Source: Batrachochytrium dendrobatidis JAM81 (Eukaryota; Chytridiomycota; Chytridiomycetes; Rhizophydiales). Taken from it: a stretch of 64,000 nt of DNA. Position numbers and translations under genes: made by a program. The notes beneath the pieces were generated by a model. That model worked only from the letters and a program-made list of their open reading frames with translations, ran no database searches and was not told the origin of the DNA. The stretch's first letter is position 1. Each line of letters opens with the position of its first letter. Location of the stretch: contig NW_006281103.1 of assembly GCF_000203795.2 (NCBI RefSeq), forward strand, positions 939,658 to 1,003,657. Reading direction: 5' to 3'. Positions 32,118 through 43,154 of the stretch are shown in pieces.

Positions 32118-33970
32118 ATGGATAGTTCACAATTAAAAGAGGCCACAAGCAAAGAACTTTATGTCACTCTCTCAACAGACCTATTGGGAGGTATTCCAAT
32201 ACGACGTAAGAGAAGGCCAAAACAGGCCAATACAAGAACTTTAAATGGCCTACCACCTCTACCAGGAGACTCTAGTTCACAATCTAACCCAACGAAGCTT
32301 GAGTCGACTCAAAATGAAATGAATGCAAATTCCGGATATTTTCATGTGAGTTGTGTATATTTTAATCATACACAGTTGAACATTGGAAATAATTGAAAAT
32401 ATATGTTATGCTTGAATATACCATACTAATATGCATGCTATGCTAGTATACGGAGCCATTATCGCATCAAAATAGCTTTGGCCTACTGGATTTTTTTGAA
32501 CAGTCAAATTTGGATGCGACCAATTCATTTAAGCCATGCTCCAAAGATATTGAACAGCCAGCTACACGAAAGGGGAGCAAGGCTTGCTTATCTACGGCAC
32601 AAACGTTTAGAATGAACCATATGGGTACCTCATCAAGCAGCAGTAGACAAGCATCACTTATGGACCAAACACTCGATGCTCTCAACGCGTTCGTTCCTCT
32701 ATCGCCCTCCATCAACCATGCATCGTTTTCCCTGTCACCTGACGCATCCGTGCAGAAATCAATTTGTATCGACGGCAGCAATGAGGTTGGTGATAAAACT
32801 ACACCACTACGACGAGAGATTACGAAAAAGACTGTAGGGCAAGAAATTCTTGGAGAATTGACTGAAATGAAGAGCACAGCGAATCCACCAGACTCGTCAA
32901 ATCAACCATCAATTCCATCACCTCCTATACAGCAGGTTTTAAACTCAAATGTAAATAATCAGTCATTTAAACCTACACTATCACTTGATATTCCCAGATT
33001 TGTTCCCGGAAATAAAAGGGAGCATAGTCATACAAGTCTTGCGCGATCAGCTACTGCATATGTAGCACGCTCTAATACTAAAATGAGACCCATGAGCATG
33101 ATTATAAAGCCATTGACTATTGATATCACACCAACAAGAAAAAACTCCATCGTGTCAATTGCAAGATCCACTACTGTGTTGTACTCATCAGAGCCATCCA
33201 AAACCATCCTTAGATCCGCTACTACACTTCGCCCATTCATAAATACTCAATCTCGACCATCCTTTCCAAGTACGTTAATTATGGGTTCAAAAGTAATCTC
33301 CACCGAATCTAATACCTTGGAGCCACCATTGGATACACCGGATACAAGCAGTCAATCATCGTCAATGAGATTTCAACGAACACGAACAAGATATTCCAAT
33401 AACAGTGTGACATCACCTCTTGGAATACCTATTGCTTCAGTCAGCAGACGTAAATCATCATATCATGCTATGGCTAGACCCATGTCCATGCCACCCTTTG
33501 CGTACAATAGAGCAGATCGATCATCACTTTATAATGAAGAAGAGGAATTGAAGGAGCTCTGTGGAAACAGTAAACCTTTTGAAATAGAAGAAGAAATGAC
33601 AGCATCGATGGCGATCGTGACTGAAAATAATGGAATGGATGCATGCGAGCCACTGTGGAGCGATGATCAAGACTCGGTATTGCTGTTAAAGATTCAAATA
33701 GATGAACAAGCAGAAAAGCTCAAGATGGAGTCTAGAGCAATGAGTACACGAGGAGTATACTCTATGCATAGTACAAGTCAAGATCTGCATAGTGATAATG
33801 AGTTGCTGTCCCCAAGTATTTACAGTAATGGGGTAAGTGACAGTGAGTATCAGAGTCACTGTAGCAGCAACAACAGTATCTACGAACTAAGCTTATTGGA
33901 CAGAGACTATGAAGTGAGATTAAAGGTGAGTGAATACCATGAATGCAATTTGAAAAGCAAGTTGGCCTGA
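32118..33970 (+). CDS. Ser/Thr-rich hypothetical protein, maybe the 5' part of the villin-like gene
   Basis: Exon 1 is 32118-32345; a GTGAGT donor, a TACTAAT branch site and a GCTAG acceptor give a 101-nt intron; exon 2 runs from 32447. The sequence is basic and Pro/Ser-rich near the start (R-R-K-R-R-P-K), then long Ser/Thr-rich disordered sequence with several S-x-A-R-S-x-T-x-x motifs, and an acidic end. Read straight through, the frame stops at 33968-33970. A GTGAGT at 33926 and an AG at 33956-33957 would instead open another 35 residues to a TGA at 34060-34062. The villin-like frame starts about 100 bases further on with no promoter-like gap, so one long gene is possible. No domain recognised. 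Confidence 0.55.
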
Positions 33971-34073
33971 GGGTTGGGACTGATGGGTTTCGGCTGGACG
34001 CGTTTGTAGAATTTATTGAAACCAACGAATTGATTCTTGAAGAGTGCATGACTTGTTGTTACTGAGATCCATT

Positions 34074-37000
34074 ATGAATGGCAACCATGACCATAATGAA
34101 GATATTCGGGTTCCTGAGCAATTGCTGATTCATCAGTCACGCAGCTCTCTTGTTTCAGCTCCTCTTCACAGAAGTGTCAGTAGCAACAGCTTGCATTTGC
34201 ATAGTAGTACAACAGCATCCTTGCCATTAACAGGCAGTTGTACTCAATTGGACTCCTTGGTACTACCACAAGGAGAATCTATTGCTATGCCTGCGGTTGC
34301 TCATACTGTCAAGGATGAGCAACTGCATTCCACTGCCAATACTTTAGCCAGCGGCTATACAAATGCCCACCACATTCAATCCTGTCCATTATCATCCACA
34401 CTTGTTGCTACTTGTTCATGTCATACATCCATTGCTAAAAACATATCCCCAATCGACAAAAATGCTACTTTAAACTCTAATGCTCACATACCCTCCCATA
34501 AACCTCAGTTTTCTAATCACTTGAATTCAAATACTACTCGGCAACAACCATTTGCAAATGTGACGGTAGAAAATGGGTTTATATCTACTGGATCCATTTT
34601 ATGGAGTCCTGTCAATAGTATTCTTCGCTCTATTTCTTCACTATTCTCTTCTTCTACTACTGAAAGTGCTACTAGCGATGCAGCTGATCTTGTTGCTACA
34701 TCCAACAGAAGCATAAACTACAATCATGCCTTGACCCTAGAACCAAACCGTGTTCATAGTCCTTTGAGTTCAATTGTCTATCCGAATCCTTCAAATGCCA
34801 TCTCTTCTCAATCATCCTTTTCTTCTTGGTTTTCTAATCATCATTCCATGACATCTACTTACGTTTTTGATGTTTTTTCAAATCCTCCTTTTGGATCTGC
34901 CGCCAACTCTACTGTCAATCGGGATTCTTTGCTGGACCTTACACCAACAAAACGTCAGAATTCGGGGTCAAATCGTTTGGTCACAAGAAGAAATACGCTG
35001 AGCAGTGCTGAATACTACGGTGTTGATTTTGGACCTCCTACCAAGATTCAACCATTAAAAATCAGCATGTGTGCCAAAAACGAATTAATTGGTACAGCGC
35101 ATACATCTGCCTATGGTTCGATTCACTCTATGCTATCAAACCCATGGGAAAATGCTGCATCTGAATCTCAAGTTAATATTCAAAGTCCCACTTCAATTTT
35201 TACCCAGGACCACTCAGCTTCTGTTCCTATCATGACGATCAACACTGCCACTTCTTCTACAGCTCCAGAGCCTGAAACCAAACAGCGATGCGAACAAGGA
35301 TCTATATTCATATCGGCACTCAGCACACTGATGCAATCCCGTGCTTTTTCTAGTATTACATCCCAAGCTGGAATCGACAGCAATGTACCTTTACTTTCTG
35401 GTGAGCGAATTTCATCAGCAACAAACAAAGATACTTTAGATTTAAAAGAAGGTCATCATGAAAATGATGTACAGAGTGAGACAAATAGTCAATATAGAGT
35501 TAGTGCTGTCAAGCAATTAGAACAGTATCGCCATCAACGGATTGGTGTTGATGAACTTCACTTTTCCGATTTAAGAAACTCGATCATTTCAGCATCATCC
35601 CTATCTACTCAATCACTGCATCAGAGTGCAACTATACAATCTGCAATGACGCCAACAATTGGCGCTGGCGGACATAAATGGCTTAGTCCGGCACAGGAAC
35701 GACAGCAGACTCTGGACTACTCGGACGTGTTTCCTAAACATGTTGGACGTGATTGTGGCATCACAGTATTTCGTATCGAGGCATTGACACCGGCAATCCA
35801 ATCGCAAGAATTGCTGGGAAGATTTTGTGTCGCCGACTGCTATATTATTCTTGTTACAGCATATGTTGATTCTGCAGAAAACACTTTTGATGAGCATAGA
35901 GAAGGATATGAACACAGGATATACACATGGATTGGTGGAGATGCAGAGATGGACAAAAAATTCTGTGCGGCCATGTTTTCTGTTGGCTTGCGAAACTGGG
36001 TTGGTGCTGCTTGCCGTATTGAGCGTGAAGTCGAGGGCGAAGAGTCTCCAGAGTTTTTGGCAGAATTTGGTGACGAAATTGAATATGAAGATAGTTCTCA
36101 AGCAACTGAAAGTGGTTTGTTTATGGCTGAACAAAAACGATATCCACTTCGACTATACAAAATGCATGGCAAGACAGGACTACGACTCTGTTTGGTTGAA
36201 ACCTTGTTTTCTTCGCTCAAATCTGATGGCGTTTTTTTGCTTGACTGGGGGCTAGAAATTTTCCAATGGAATGGCTCTGCATCCAACATGCATCACCGAG
36301 TAAAATGCCGCATGATTTGTGATCGCATCAATACTCTTGAGCGAGTGGGACGAGCTCATGTGGTTGTTGTAGATGAAGGAGATGAGCCTTTTCGCCTTTG
36401 GGAAATTCTTGGTGGTGAGCGTGTTCCACCTGTTTTGGAAAACTCTTGTTCTGGCACAAAGCCTGTTCAACAAGAATCACAATTCGATGTGCTGGCCAAG
36501 GCACCGTCTATTTTGTATAGAGTATTTCCTAAAATTGCTCCTCAGTTGGAATCGCACCAAGTTGCGACTGGAGATATATCTCGGAGTTTACTTGTTTCTG
36601 ATGGATGCTATATTTTGGATGTCGGTGTGGAGCTGTTTTTGTGGCTTGGAAAGAATGCATGGCCTCAGCTGCGATCCATGGCAACCGAATTGCTTGCTCG
36701 AGTTGCATCGTCAAGAGCACGACCAAAATGGGTTGGATTAACTAGATGTATTGACCAACATGAACCAGAAATATTCAAACTAAAGTTTTGTGACTGGGAT
36801 GGCTTTAGCCTACACTATGTTGATTGGCGAGACGTTTCTGATGGCAGCACACCTCGCCCCGGAAAACGCCAAGTAAAAACGCTGCATAAATCCAAAATTA
36901 CTGCAGACGTCAAGGCATTGTATGGCCCACCGCCTACAATCGATTTCAATCCCCTGCTGGTTCAGGATACAATAGAACATGCTAACCATCTTTTACAAGC

Positions 37001-38924
37001 TTTTACTTGTTTTGTATATAATCGTGGTCGATTTGTGCAGCTTCCCGAATGCGAGCGCGGTCATTTCTTTTCTCATGATGCATATGTGTTTTTGTGCGTG
37101 TATCGTGTAGAGGAGCGTGAAGAGCTGGCAGATCAGCTTGCATCAAAACGCATGTCAACAAAAAGAGAACCGGACACAGGTTTGTTACACTTGCCTGCAA
37201 TGTCTGATACTTTACCATGCTCCAACATACGTGTTTCTAATAATATATCAGAGTATAATACTTCAGATGATGGATCTCCAGTGTCCCAGTCACCACATCT
37301 TTTTGATGGAAAATACAACTTTGTGGATGGTTCTGGTAACGGTTTAGTTTTGCAAAATAGCACTGATTCGCACGCAAACTTTAACCAAGGATCGCAGCAA
37401 GATGCTTCTGAGGCTCAAACACCTACCGATTACTCCGACACTGAATCTGCCTGTGGTAAATTGCCACCTGTTTTGGAATGTGTGGTGTACTTTTGGCAAG
37501 GCAAGCATTCCAGCAGACTTGCCTATTCAACATTTAAACTCAAGACACAGCACGAAATGGAGCACTTGGTTGATCAAATGTATCATTCTCCTGTTCGTGT
37601 TGTTCATTTGGAGCAGGGTAAAGAGCCTGTTGCACTTTTGGCACATTTGGATAACATGTGCATTGTTCGCACAGGATCTCGATCGGATTGGATCTTGCAA
37701 CTGGAAGCACGCACTGCACAATCCACTATGCACCAGCAACCCGGATATACTGATGCTAGTGGCAAACAAGCAGCTCAACCCAAAACATTGCATTTATCCA
37801 AATCACTTTCCGAAACTTCAAAATCTACTACATCAAAATCAGAGGTAGAAACCAGTGCCTTGTTCCATATTCGGTCAGACTTGCGTTATGGAACCTCTCG
37901 TGCTATTCAAGTGCGATCTTTATGTTCGTCATTGGTATCTCGAGATTGTTTCTTTTTGCAGTCCTTGGATTTCAGTCTTTGTCCTCGCAGTTACCTATGG
38001 GTAGGTAAAGGCGCGACGAGGGAGGATACACACAGAGCCAAGATTGTTGCCGAGCAGATCATGAGTCTGCAAGAGCAATATGATACAGTAACGACTTCTC
38101 CAGTAACCGATAATATGTCATCAGCATCTATGTCCATGACAAGTGGTATGGGGATTTACCATGGCTCAAACTCTAATCACTCTGCAAAGTTTGATGTTAT
38201 TGGAGAGAAACTCGAACCAAAACTGTTTTGGAGTTTGTTACCTGGCGGTCGTCGACCCTATGCAAGTGGATTTGCACCCATGTTGCAATCAATTGCTCCA
38301 TCCTCTCGTCCAGCACAAATTCCATCACATTTATCTGTTTCTCAACATTACCAGCAACTTCCACTTCCTCGATTTTTGACATGTTCATGCTCTCCTGGAT
38401 ACTTTCTTGTTGAAGAGATTCCCTTGTTTTCACAATCAGACTGTTTATCTACTCACTGTGTAATTCTTGATCCTGGATCTACATCACGCCTGTTTGTGTG
38501 GATTGGAACTGAAGTCTCTGATGTAGTGCGTAAACTCACACGCAAAAGCGTTGAAGTATGGTTGCGTCGGTTGGATGATGGCAGAGTGGTTGGATTTGAT
38601 GACCAAGACACGGATATGCCCAATCATAGCAGTGATGTTAGTCAAGTAGTTGTATCTGGTGATGTCGTGTGGATTTGTCAAGGCAAAGAGCCGATTGAGT
38701 TTAAAGCATTTTTCCATGGCTGGGACGAGTATAACAGTAGAATCAATCCAGGAAATTTGTTTCTTAGACAGCAGTTTGATTTACAGCAGAATGCAAGTAT
38801 TAGATCCAGTAGTGGTGCGACCACATTGGCTACTACAGAGTCGACGACGAGTACAAATGTAAACAAGACCGACAATAACCAATCAGATAGTATGGTACAC
38901 ACCGAAAAGGAATCCAGCTCATAG
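34074..38924 (+). CDS. Gelsolin/villin-superfamily actin-binding protein, six gelsolin repeats
   Basis: The frame from ATG 34074 gives 1616 residues. Residues 1-555 are Ser/Thr-rich and unstructured. Six gelsolin-like domains follow: G1 near 560-680 (D-C-G-I-T-V-F-R-I-E, C-Y-I-I-L, Y-T-W-I-G), G2 near 690-790, G3 near 820-930 (D-G-C-Y-I-L-D-V, L-F-L-W-L-G), G4 near 980-1215 with a long Ser-rich insert, G5 near 1265-1350 (Y-L-W-V-G-K-G-A) and G6 near 1390-1560 (L-F-V-W-I-G, G-W-D). These proteins cap, sever or bundle actin filaments under calcium control. There is no leucine-rich repeat region as in flightless and no clear villin headpiece; the C-terminal 55 residues are disordered. The long disordered N terminus is unusual. 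It may be continuous with the gene at 32118. Confidence 0.85.
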   Translation: MNGNHDHNEDIRVPEQLLIHQSRSSLVSAPLHRSVSSNSLHLHSSTTASLPLTGSCTQLDSLVLPQGESIAMPAVAHTVKDEQLHSTANTLASGYTNAHHIQSCPLSSTLVATCSCHTSIAKNISPIDKNATLNSNAHIPSHKPQFSNHLNSNTTRQQPFANVTVENGFISTGSILWSPVNSILRSISSLFSSSTTESATSDAADLVATSNRSINYNHALTLEPNRVHSPLSSIVYPNPSNAISSQSSFSSWFSNHHSMTSTYVFDVFSNPPFGSAANSTVNRDSLLDLTPTKRQNSGSNRLVTRRNTLSSAEYYGVDFGPPTKIQPLKISMCAKNELIGTAHTSAYGSIHSMLSNPWENAASESQVNIQSPTSIFTQDHSASVPIMTINTATSSTAPEPETKQRCEQGSIFISALSTLMQSRAFSSITSQAGIDSNVPLLSGERISSATNKDTLDLKEGHHENDVQSETNSQYRVSAVKQLEQYRHQRIGVDELHFSDLRNSIISASSLSTQSLHQSATIQSAMTPTIGAGGHKWLSPAQERQQTLDYSDVFPKHVGRDCGITVFRIEALTPAIQSQELLGRFCVADCYIILVTAYVDSAENTFDEHREGYEHRIYTWIGGDAEMDKKFCAAMFSVGLRNWVGAACRIEREVEGEESPEFLAEFGDEIEYEDSSQATESGLFMAEQKRYPLRLYKMHGKTGLRLCLVETLFSSLKSDGVFLLDWGLEIFQWNGSASNMHHRVKCRMICDRINTLERVGRAHVVVVDEGDEPFRLWEILGGERVPPVLENSCSGTKPVQQESQFDVLAKAPSILYRVFPKIAPQLESHQVATGDISRSLLVSDGCYILDVGVELFLWLGKNAWPQLRSMATELLARVASSRARPKWVGLTRCIDQHEPEIFKLKFCDWDGFSLHYVDWRDVSDGSTPRPGKRQVKTLHKSKITADVKALYGPPPTIDFNPLLVQDTIEHANHLLQAFTCFVYNRGRFVQLPECERGHFFSHDAYVFLCVYRVEEREELADQLASKRMSTKREPDTGLLHLPAMSDTLPCSNIRVSNNISEYNTSDDGSPVSQSPHLFDGKYNFVDGSGNGLVLQNSTDSHANFNQGSQQDASEAQTPTDYSDTESACGKLPPVLECVVYFWQGKHSSRLAYSTFKLKTQHEMEHLVDQMYHSPVRVVHLEQGKEPVALLAHLDNMCIVRTGSRSDWILQLEARTAQSTMHQQPGYTDASGKQAAQPKTLHLSKSLSETSKSTTSKSEVETSALFHIRSDLRYGTSRAIQVRSLCSSLVSRDCFFLQSLDFSLCPRSYLWVGKGATREDTHRAKIVAEQIMSLQEQYDTVTTSPVTDNMSSASMSMTSGMGIYHGSNSNHSAKFDVIGEKLEPKLFWSLLPGGRRPYASGFAPMLQSIAPSSRPAQIPSHLSVSQHYQQLPLPRFLTCSCSPGYFLVEEIPLFSQSDCLSTHCVILDPGSTSRLFVWIGTEVSDVVRKLTRKSVEVWLRRLDDGRVVGFDDQDTDMPNHSSDVSQVVVSGDVVWICQGKEPIEFKAFFHGWDEYNSRINPGNLFLRQQFDLQQNASIRSSSGATTLATTESTTSTNVNKTDNNQSDSMVHTEKESSS

Positions 38925-38982
38925 TTTTATTTTTTTAATTAATACTTTATTTTTACATTATTATTAATGGATCGAGTTTACA

Positions 38983-40854
38983 ATGATTGTTGGTGGGATT
39001 ATAAAGAAAGCGTCAGTGATAATTACCGTTGAAAGTATCCAACATTTTGCCAGAAATCACTTTACAAGAATCAAGTTTTTTCTACCCGCTCTTATGCCTT
39101 TTAGCACCAACTGTGAGGTTATGCAAACAAGCAGCATTGCTGTAGAGACGAATGAAACTCTGCTAAATCCACTCAATGAATCTAATACAATACAGCAAAA
39201 CAAGTATTCCAGCTGGGACAAAAGTCGGTTGATTGCACATATCCAATCACTTGAGCAGCAGCAACCTGTTAGACCATTGCAGCAACGACGAAAAGTAAAA
39301 CCTTTTGATTTTGCCAAACATCGAGCAAGGCATATTGCACTCAAGATCAGTTACATAGGCGATAAATATTATGGATTTGCCAGTGCTTCCAACGACTCTG
39401 TTCCCACAGTCGAGTCGTACATATTCAAGGCATTGGAGGTTGCAAGACTGATACCGAGTGATGGAGGTGCATGTGCATGGTCAAGATGTGGTCGAACTGA
39501 CAAAGGTGTGAGTGCGTTTGATCAAGTCGTGAGTGTATGGGTGCGAACTGCTCGGCCTGGGGATAGAGATACACTGGATTGGGACCAAGTTGCCAAGCTG
39601 ACAGAGCTGATGAAGAAGGGAGAAGTGACTGCCCTGTCATCTTGCTTAACGGCTGCTCCAACACCAGCTTCAGATTTATCATCGATTTTTTCTAGTACTC
39701 TCGAGCAAAAGGATACTCTGATGCAAGATGCTACTCAAGCCACAAAGGATCAGTCATCTCATACTTTGCCAAACGAGTTGCCCTACCTTAATATACTCAA
39801 CCGACTCCTACCAGACGATATCAGAGTATTGGCATGGTCACCCGTCGACCCAATCTTTGATGCTAGATTCACATGCAGCCATCGCAAATACAATTATTTT
39901 TTTGATGGTGCTGGTCTCGATTTGATTGCTATGCGTGATGCTGCTAGTCGGTTTGTTGGCACGCATGATTGTAGGCATATTTGTAAGATTGATCCAACAA
40001 AGGCTGCTAGGGAAGGATTTTTTGTTCGCACAATTATGGAGTGTGATATTGTTCCTGTCCGTCAAGTATGTGGTGATTCGTTTGAAATGGCACGGAATAC
40101 AGCGGTGGATGGTGCTCCGGATCGATTCCATGTGCTAGTTGTTAAAGGAAGAGCGTTTTTATGGCATCAAGTACGCAATATGATGGCATTGCTGTTTTTG
40201 ATTGGTCGAGGAATGGAGATGCCAGATATGATTTCCGACATGTTGGATCTAACAAAACATGCACCTGCTGCTGGTCGTCCGTTTTATGAAATGGCTCCAG
40301 ATGGCCCGCTTGTATTGGTTGAATGCGCATACCCGCCGTGTTTGGTAGATTGGCGGGTACTAGATAGCGACTCGTGTGGTGGTTCACATACTTTGCAGGT
40401 TTCCTCCATAGCTACCGCCAACGAACCTGCTTTTCCTGCCAAAGCACTAGAATCTGCCAAGAAGCCAGGCGTCCGCAATAAACCAAAAGAATCACCCAAC
40501 GACATTCGTGTAATAAGCCAGCTCTCTGAATTGTGGAGATCTGCATCCATCAAAGAACTACAGCTACGAACCCTTGTTAACCAATTTGTACAGCTTGGAA
40601 GCTGCTCTCCCAAGTTTGCTGATCAGTATATGGGTGTTGGTGGTGGCCATTCTGCTCAGCGTGTTGTTGTTGGTACCCATGGTAAAGGGTATGTGAAACT
40701 GCTGAATCGTAGTCGATGCGATTCCATCGAGGATCTATTAAAGAAACAGGAAGATACACGCCATGCTGTAGCTTCTGCCATTGAATCTGGTTCTACAACA
40801 CCGATATCCAAACGCAAAGCGAGACTATCTATCAAACGAGTGCGAACCCAATGA
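38983..40854 (+). CDS. PUS3: tRNA pseudouridine synthase Pus3 (Deg1) type
   Basis: The frame from ATG 38983 gives 623 residues; Met38 (39094) may be the real start, as the first 37 residues are poorly family-like. Pus3 makes pseudouridine at positions 38/39 of the tRNA anticodon arm. The TruA-fold core includes I-A-L-K-I-S-Y-I-G-D-K-Y-Y-G-F-A, then S-R-C-G-R-T-D-K-G-V-S-A with the catalytic Asp, then F-D-A-R-F-T-C-S-H-R-K-Y-N-Y, and H-Q-V-R-N-M-M-A-L-L-F-L-I-G. Between them is a Ser/Thr insert near residues 220-260. A C-terminal extension of about 170 residues ends in a basic tail. The gene begins about 60 bases after the villin-like stop codon. All key residues are present. Confidence 0.93.
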   Translation: MIVGGIIKKASVIITVESIQHFARNHFTRIKFFLPALMPFSTNCEVMQTSSIAVETNETLLNPLNESNTIQQNKYSSWDKSRLIAHIQSLEQQQPVRPLQQRRKVKPFDFAKHRARHIALKISYIGDKYYGFASASNDSVPTVESYIFKALEVARLIPSDGGACAWSRCGRTDKGVSAFDQVVSVWVRTARPGDRDTLDWDQVAKLTELMKKGEVTALSSCLTAAPTPASDLSSIFSSTLEQKDTLMQDATQATKDQSSHTLPNELPYLNILNRLLPDDIRVLAWSPVDPIFDARFTCSHRKYNYFFDGAGLDLIAMRDAASRFVGTHDCRHICKIDPTKAAREGFFVRTIMECDIVPVRQVCGDSFEMARNTAVDGAPDRFHVLVVKGRAFLWHQVRNMMALLFLIGRGMEMPDMISDMLDLTKHAPAAGRPFYEMAPDGPLVLVECAYPPCLVDWRVLDSDSCGGSHTLQVSSIATANEPAFPAKALESAKKPGVRNKPKESPNDIRVISQLSELWRSASIKELQLRTLVNQFVQLGSCSPKFADQYMGVGGGHSAQRVVVGTHGKGYVKLLNRSRCDSIEDLLKKQEDTRHAVASAIESGSTTPISKRKARLSIKRVRTQ

Positions 40855-41142
40855 ATATTGCTGATAAACCTCTAGTTTCTGACCACTTTTGGATGGCTCG
40901 ATTGGAACAATTATAGTACAAGAATCAAATAAATGTATTTTTACAATATCAGGTCAATTCCATGAAATAATTCTGCACCAGATTAAACTCCGCCCAATAG
41001 TCACAATTCATGTTGTGGTTTGCGGCCATTCTAGATTGCATTCAATATATCTCCGCCAAAGATTGGTCTATAAATCAAGCCTTGTTGAAATGCTGGCTTC
41101 AGTCGATTCGACCCAAGACTCTCCGTATCCAGCAACATCCTA
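40855..41142. other. Short intergenic, no feature seen
   Basis: About 290 bases between PUS3 and the Kre9-like gene. An open frame at 40889-41143 runs into the next gene's region but lacks family content; it could include an untranslated leader. Confidence 0.35.
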
Positions 41143-42165
41143 ATGGCTCATTCATTTCAACACGGATATCTACGCAACCCAACAAGGAAAATAGTCCATG
41201 CATTCGTGTCGAAGCTAATACTGTATCTCTGCATACCGTTAGTATTGGGACAGAGACAGCCTGGACTGTCATTCTCAACTACTGTATCTAGTGCAATATC
41301 GCAACCATCCACCATCAGGTTACCTACTGCCACTTCTGTAGCTTCATCTACTTCTTCCCCACAACCATCTCCACCTGCACCATGCATTGCAGGAAATAAT
41401 GTCGGTTCATTTTATATTTTCTGTAAGTCATTTCCCACTTAGCCTCCAGGTATTCTGGTCGAGATTGTTGATTCTTATTTACCAAATCGTCACTAATTTT
41501 ATATTTTGGAATTATCGAAACAGCACCCAATACTTCTAGCTATTTGTTTGCTGGACAGCAGCTAAACATCACGTTTGCATTTTCTTCTGCTGTAACCATC
41601 TTCCCTGTCGAAATTCAAGTAAAGTATGCATCTGTAAGTACAATCAAACCAATACATTGCTTGGTTGCATATATTTTATTGCCATTTTCAAAACAAATTC
41701 ACTCATTTCTAAATCTATTGGGAAACTATAATCTATTAGGCACTGAGCTCAGATCAATGGAAAAATACCGATACTACTTTCAAGCTTTCCTCAGCAAGGC
41801 CATCACTATCCAACATCACAACAAACTCTACACTTGCAACAACACAATCTTTATATACGATCCCCTTTTCAATCCCCAAATCCATCTCAGATGGAACATA
41901 CTTTCTTCGGCTTGTTCCTGATAACAAGGAAATCATTGGTGTGAGTGTGACACAGCTACCATGCTTTGCAAATGGAATGGTTATGCCAACTACATCGGCC
42001 AAATTCATTGTGTTGCAGCCAGTATCGCTTGTGGCATATCCAGATACATTTGGTCCAAATTCTATTACATCGAGTGGAAATGCACATCAGTATAGTATTA
42101 CTTCACATGCATATTTATTGTGGATATGTGCTGGTTTACTCTGGATTACCAGATCTGTACTTTAG
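41143..42165 (+). CDS. Kre9/Knh1-like Ser/Thr-rich GPI-anchored protein
   Basis: Exons 41143-41422, 41524-41633 and 41740-42165 join in phase to 271 residues; both donors are GTAAGT. A hydrophobic segment L-I-L-Y-L-C-I-P-L-V-L-G near residues 26-37 acts as signal, so the true start may lie within this exon or in an unseen upstream one. After a Ser/Thr/Pro linker there is an Ig-like domain, starting near S-P-N-T-S-S-Y-L-F-A-G-Q-Q-L-N-I-T-F and continuing through Y-F-L-R-L-V-P-D-N, as in the Kre9/Knh1 C-terminal-like family. The C terminus ends in a hydrophobic stretch, fitting a GPI signal. Such proteins support beta-1,6-glucan or wall assembly in yeasts; that role here is inference. Confidence 0.65.
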
Positions 42166-43154
42166 ACTTTTCATTTCTTTGGGACTCTCAGCTTAAAACT
42201 ATTTATTCAAGTGAAATTCCAAACCTTTACTATTTTGAACATACTGTTTAGTTTTAATAAACTATTTCATAAAATGATATATATTCCAGTGTGGTGGTTG
42301 TTGATAGACCCGGCTGATGTCATGCTGATTTCAATCGGTTATTAAACCTCACCTTCCATCAAATCAAATCAGCTTTCCTTGACCCAGCAGCATTTACCAT
42401 TTGTATAATGTATTTAGACTAACCATTGTATAGTATAATTAATATGTAAGTTTGAACTACCATTTTTCACTTTTGATATAAATGGAATATACACGCTCGC
42501 CATTCTCACAAGCTCACATGTGATCTAGTAACTGCATTTGAAGATTTTTTTTGAATTCATGATGATAGCTAAAAGGATTGTGCTTGCTTTACACATTGCT
42601 GCCAGACAAACTGTCAAGAGTGCAGTTCCATGATGTACACTTGAATGTGCTCTCCAGAACAAGGCTAAAACAGAAATCTGCCAAAGTAATCCAGATATAA
42701 TCAAAGCACTTGATTCTGTTCATCAAACGAGATCCAGTATTCAAGATATTTATAGTTTAAAATCGACAGGTCCATTCAATATCATGGTGGATTAGAATCG
42801 GCTATTTATATATCCCGTCGCGCCTCATTGCCTCTAAATGATACGCTTTTAATTCAGGGAGCAGCCGATTGCTAACCATTGAGATTTTCAACCCAAACCC
42901 AATGCGCAATATGGGTGAATCCAGTACAGATCCATACTCGACCCATATTGGAACTAGCAGTCACGAGATTAGAAATGGATCACGAGACTAAAGGGTCGAT
43001 TTATTTGGCGACGCGAAACTTGGCATTTTTATTGAATCTTGAAACGTATTACTGGCAGCTTGGACTCGTTGTCTTGAAGTTGCCAACTATTTCTGCTTTC
43101 ATAAAGTGCACATTCTTTTAAAAGTGTTTTGCCATTTTATTTAACATCCTGATC
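42166..43154. other. Intergenic, about 1 kb, no feature seen
   Basis: AT-rich sequence; an 80-codon frame at 42879-43121 has no support. The last 120 bases before 43155 presumably carry the promoter of the carrier-like gene. No repeat copy was noticed. Confidence 0.4.
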
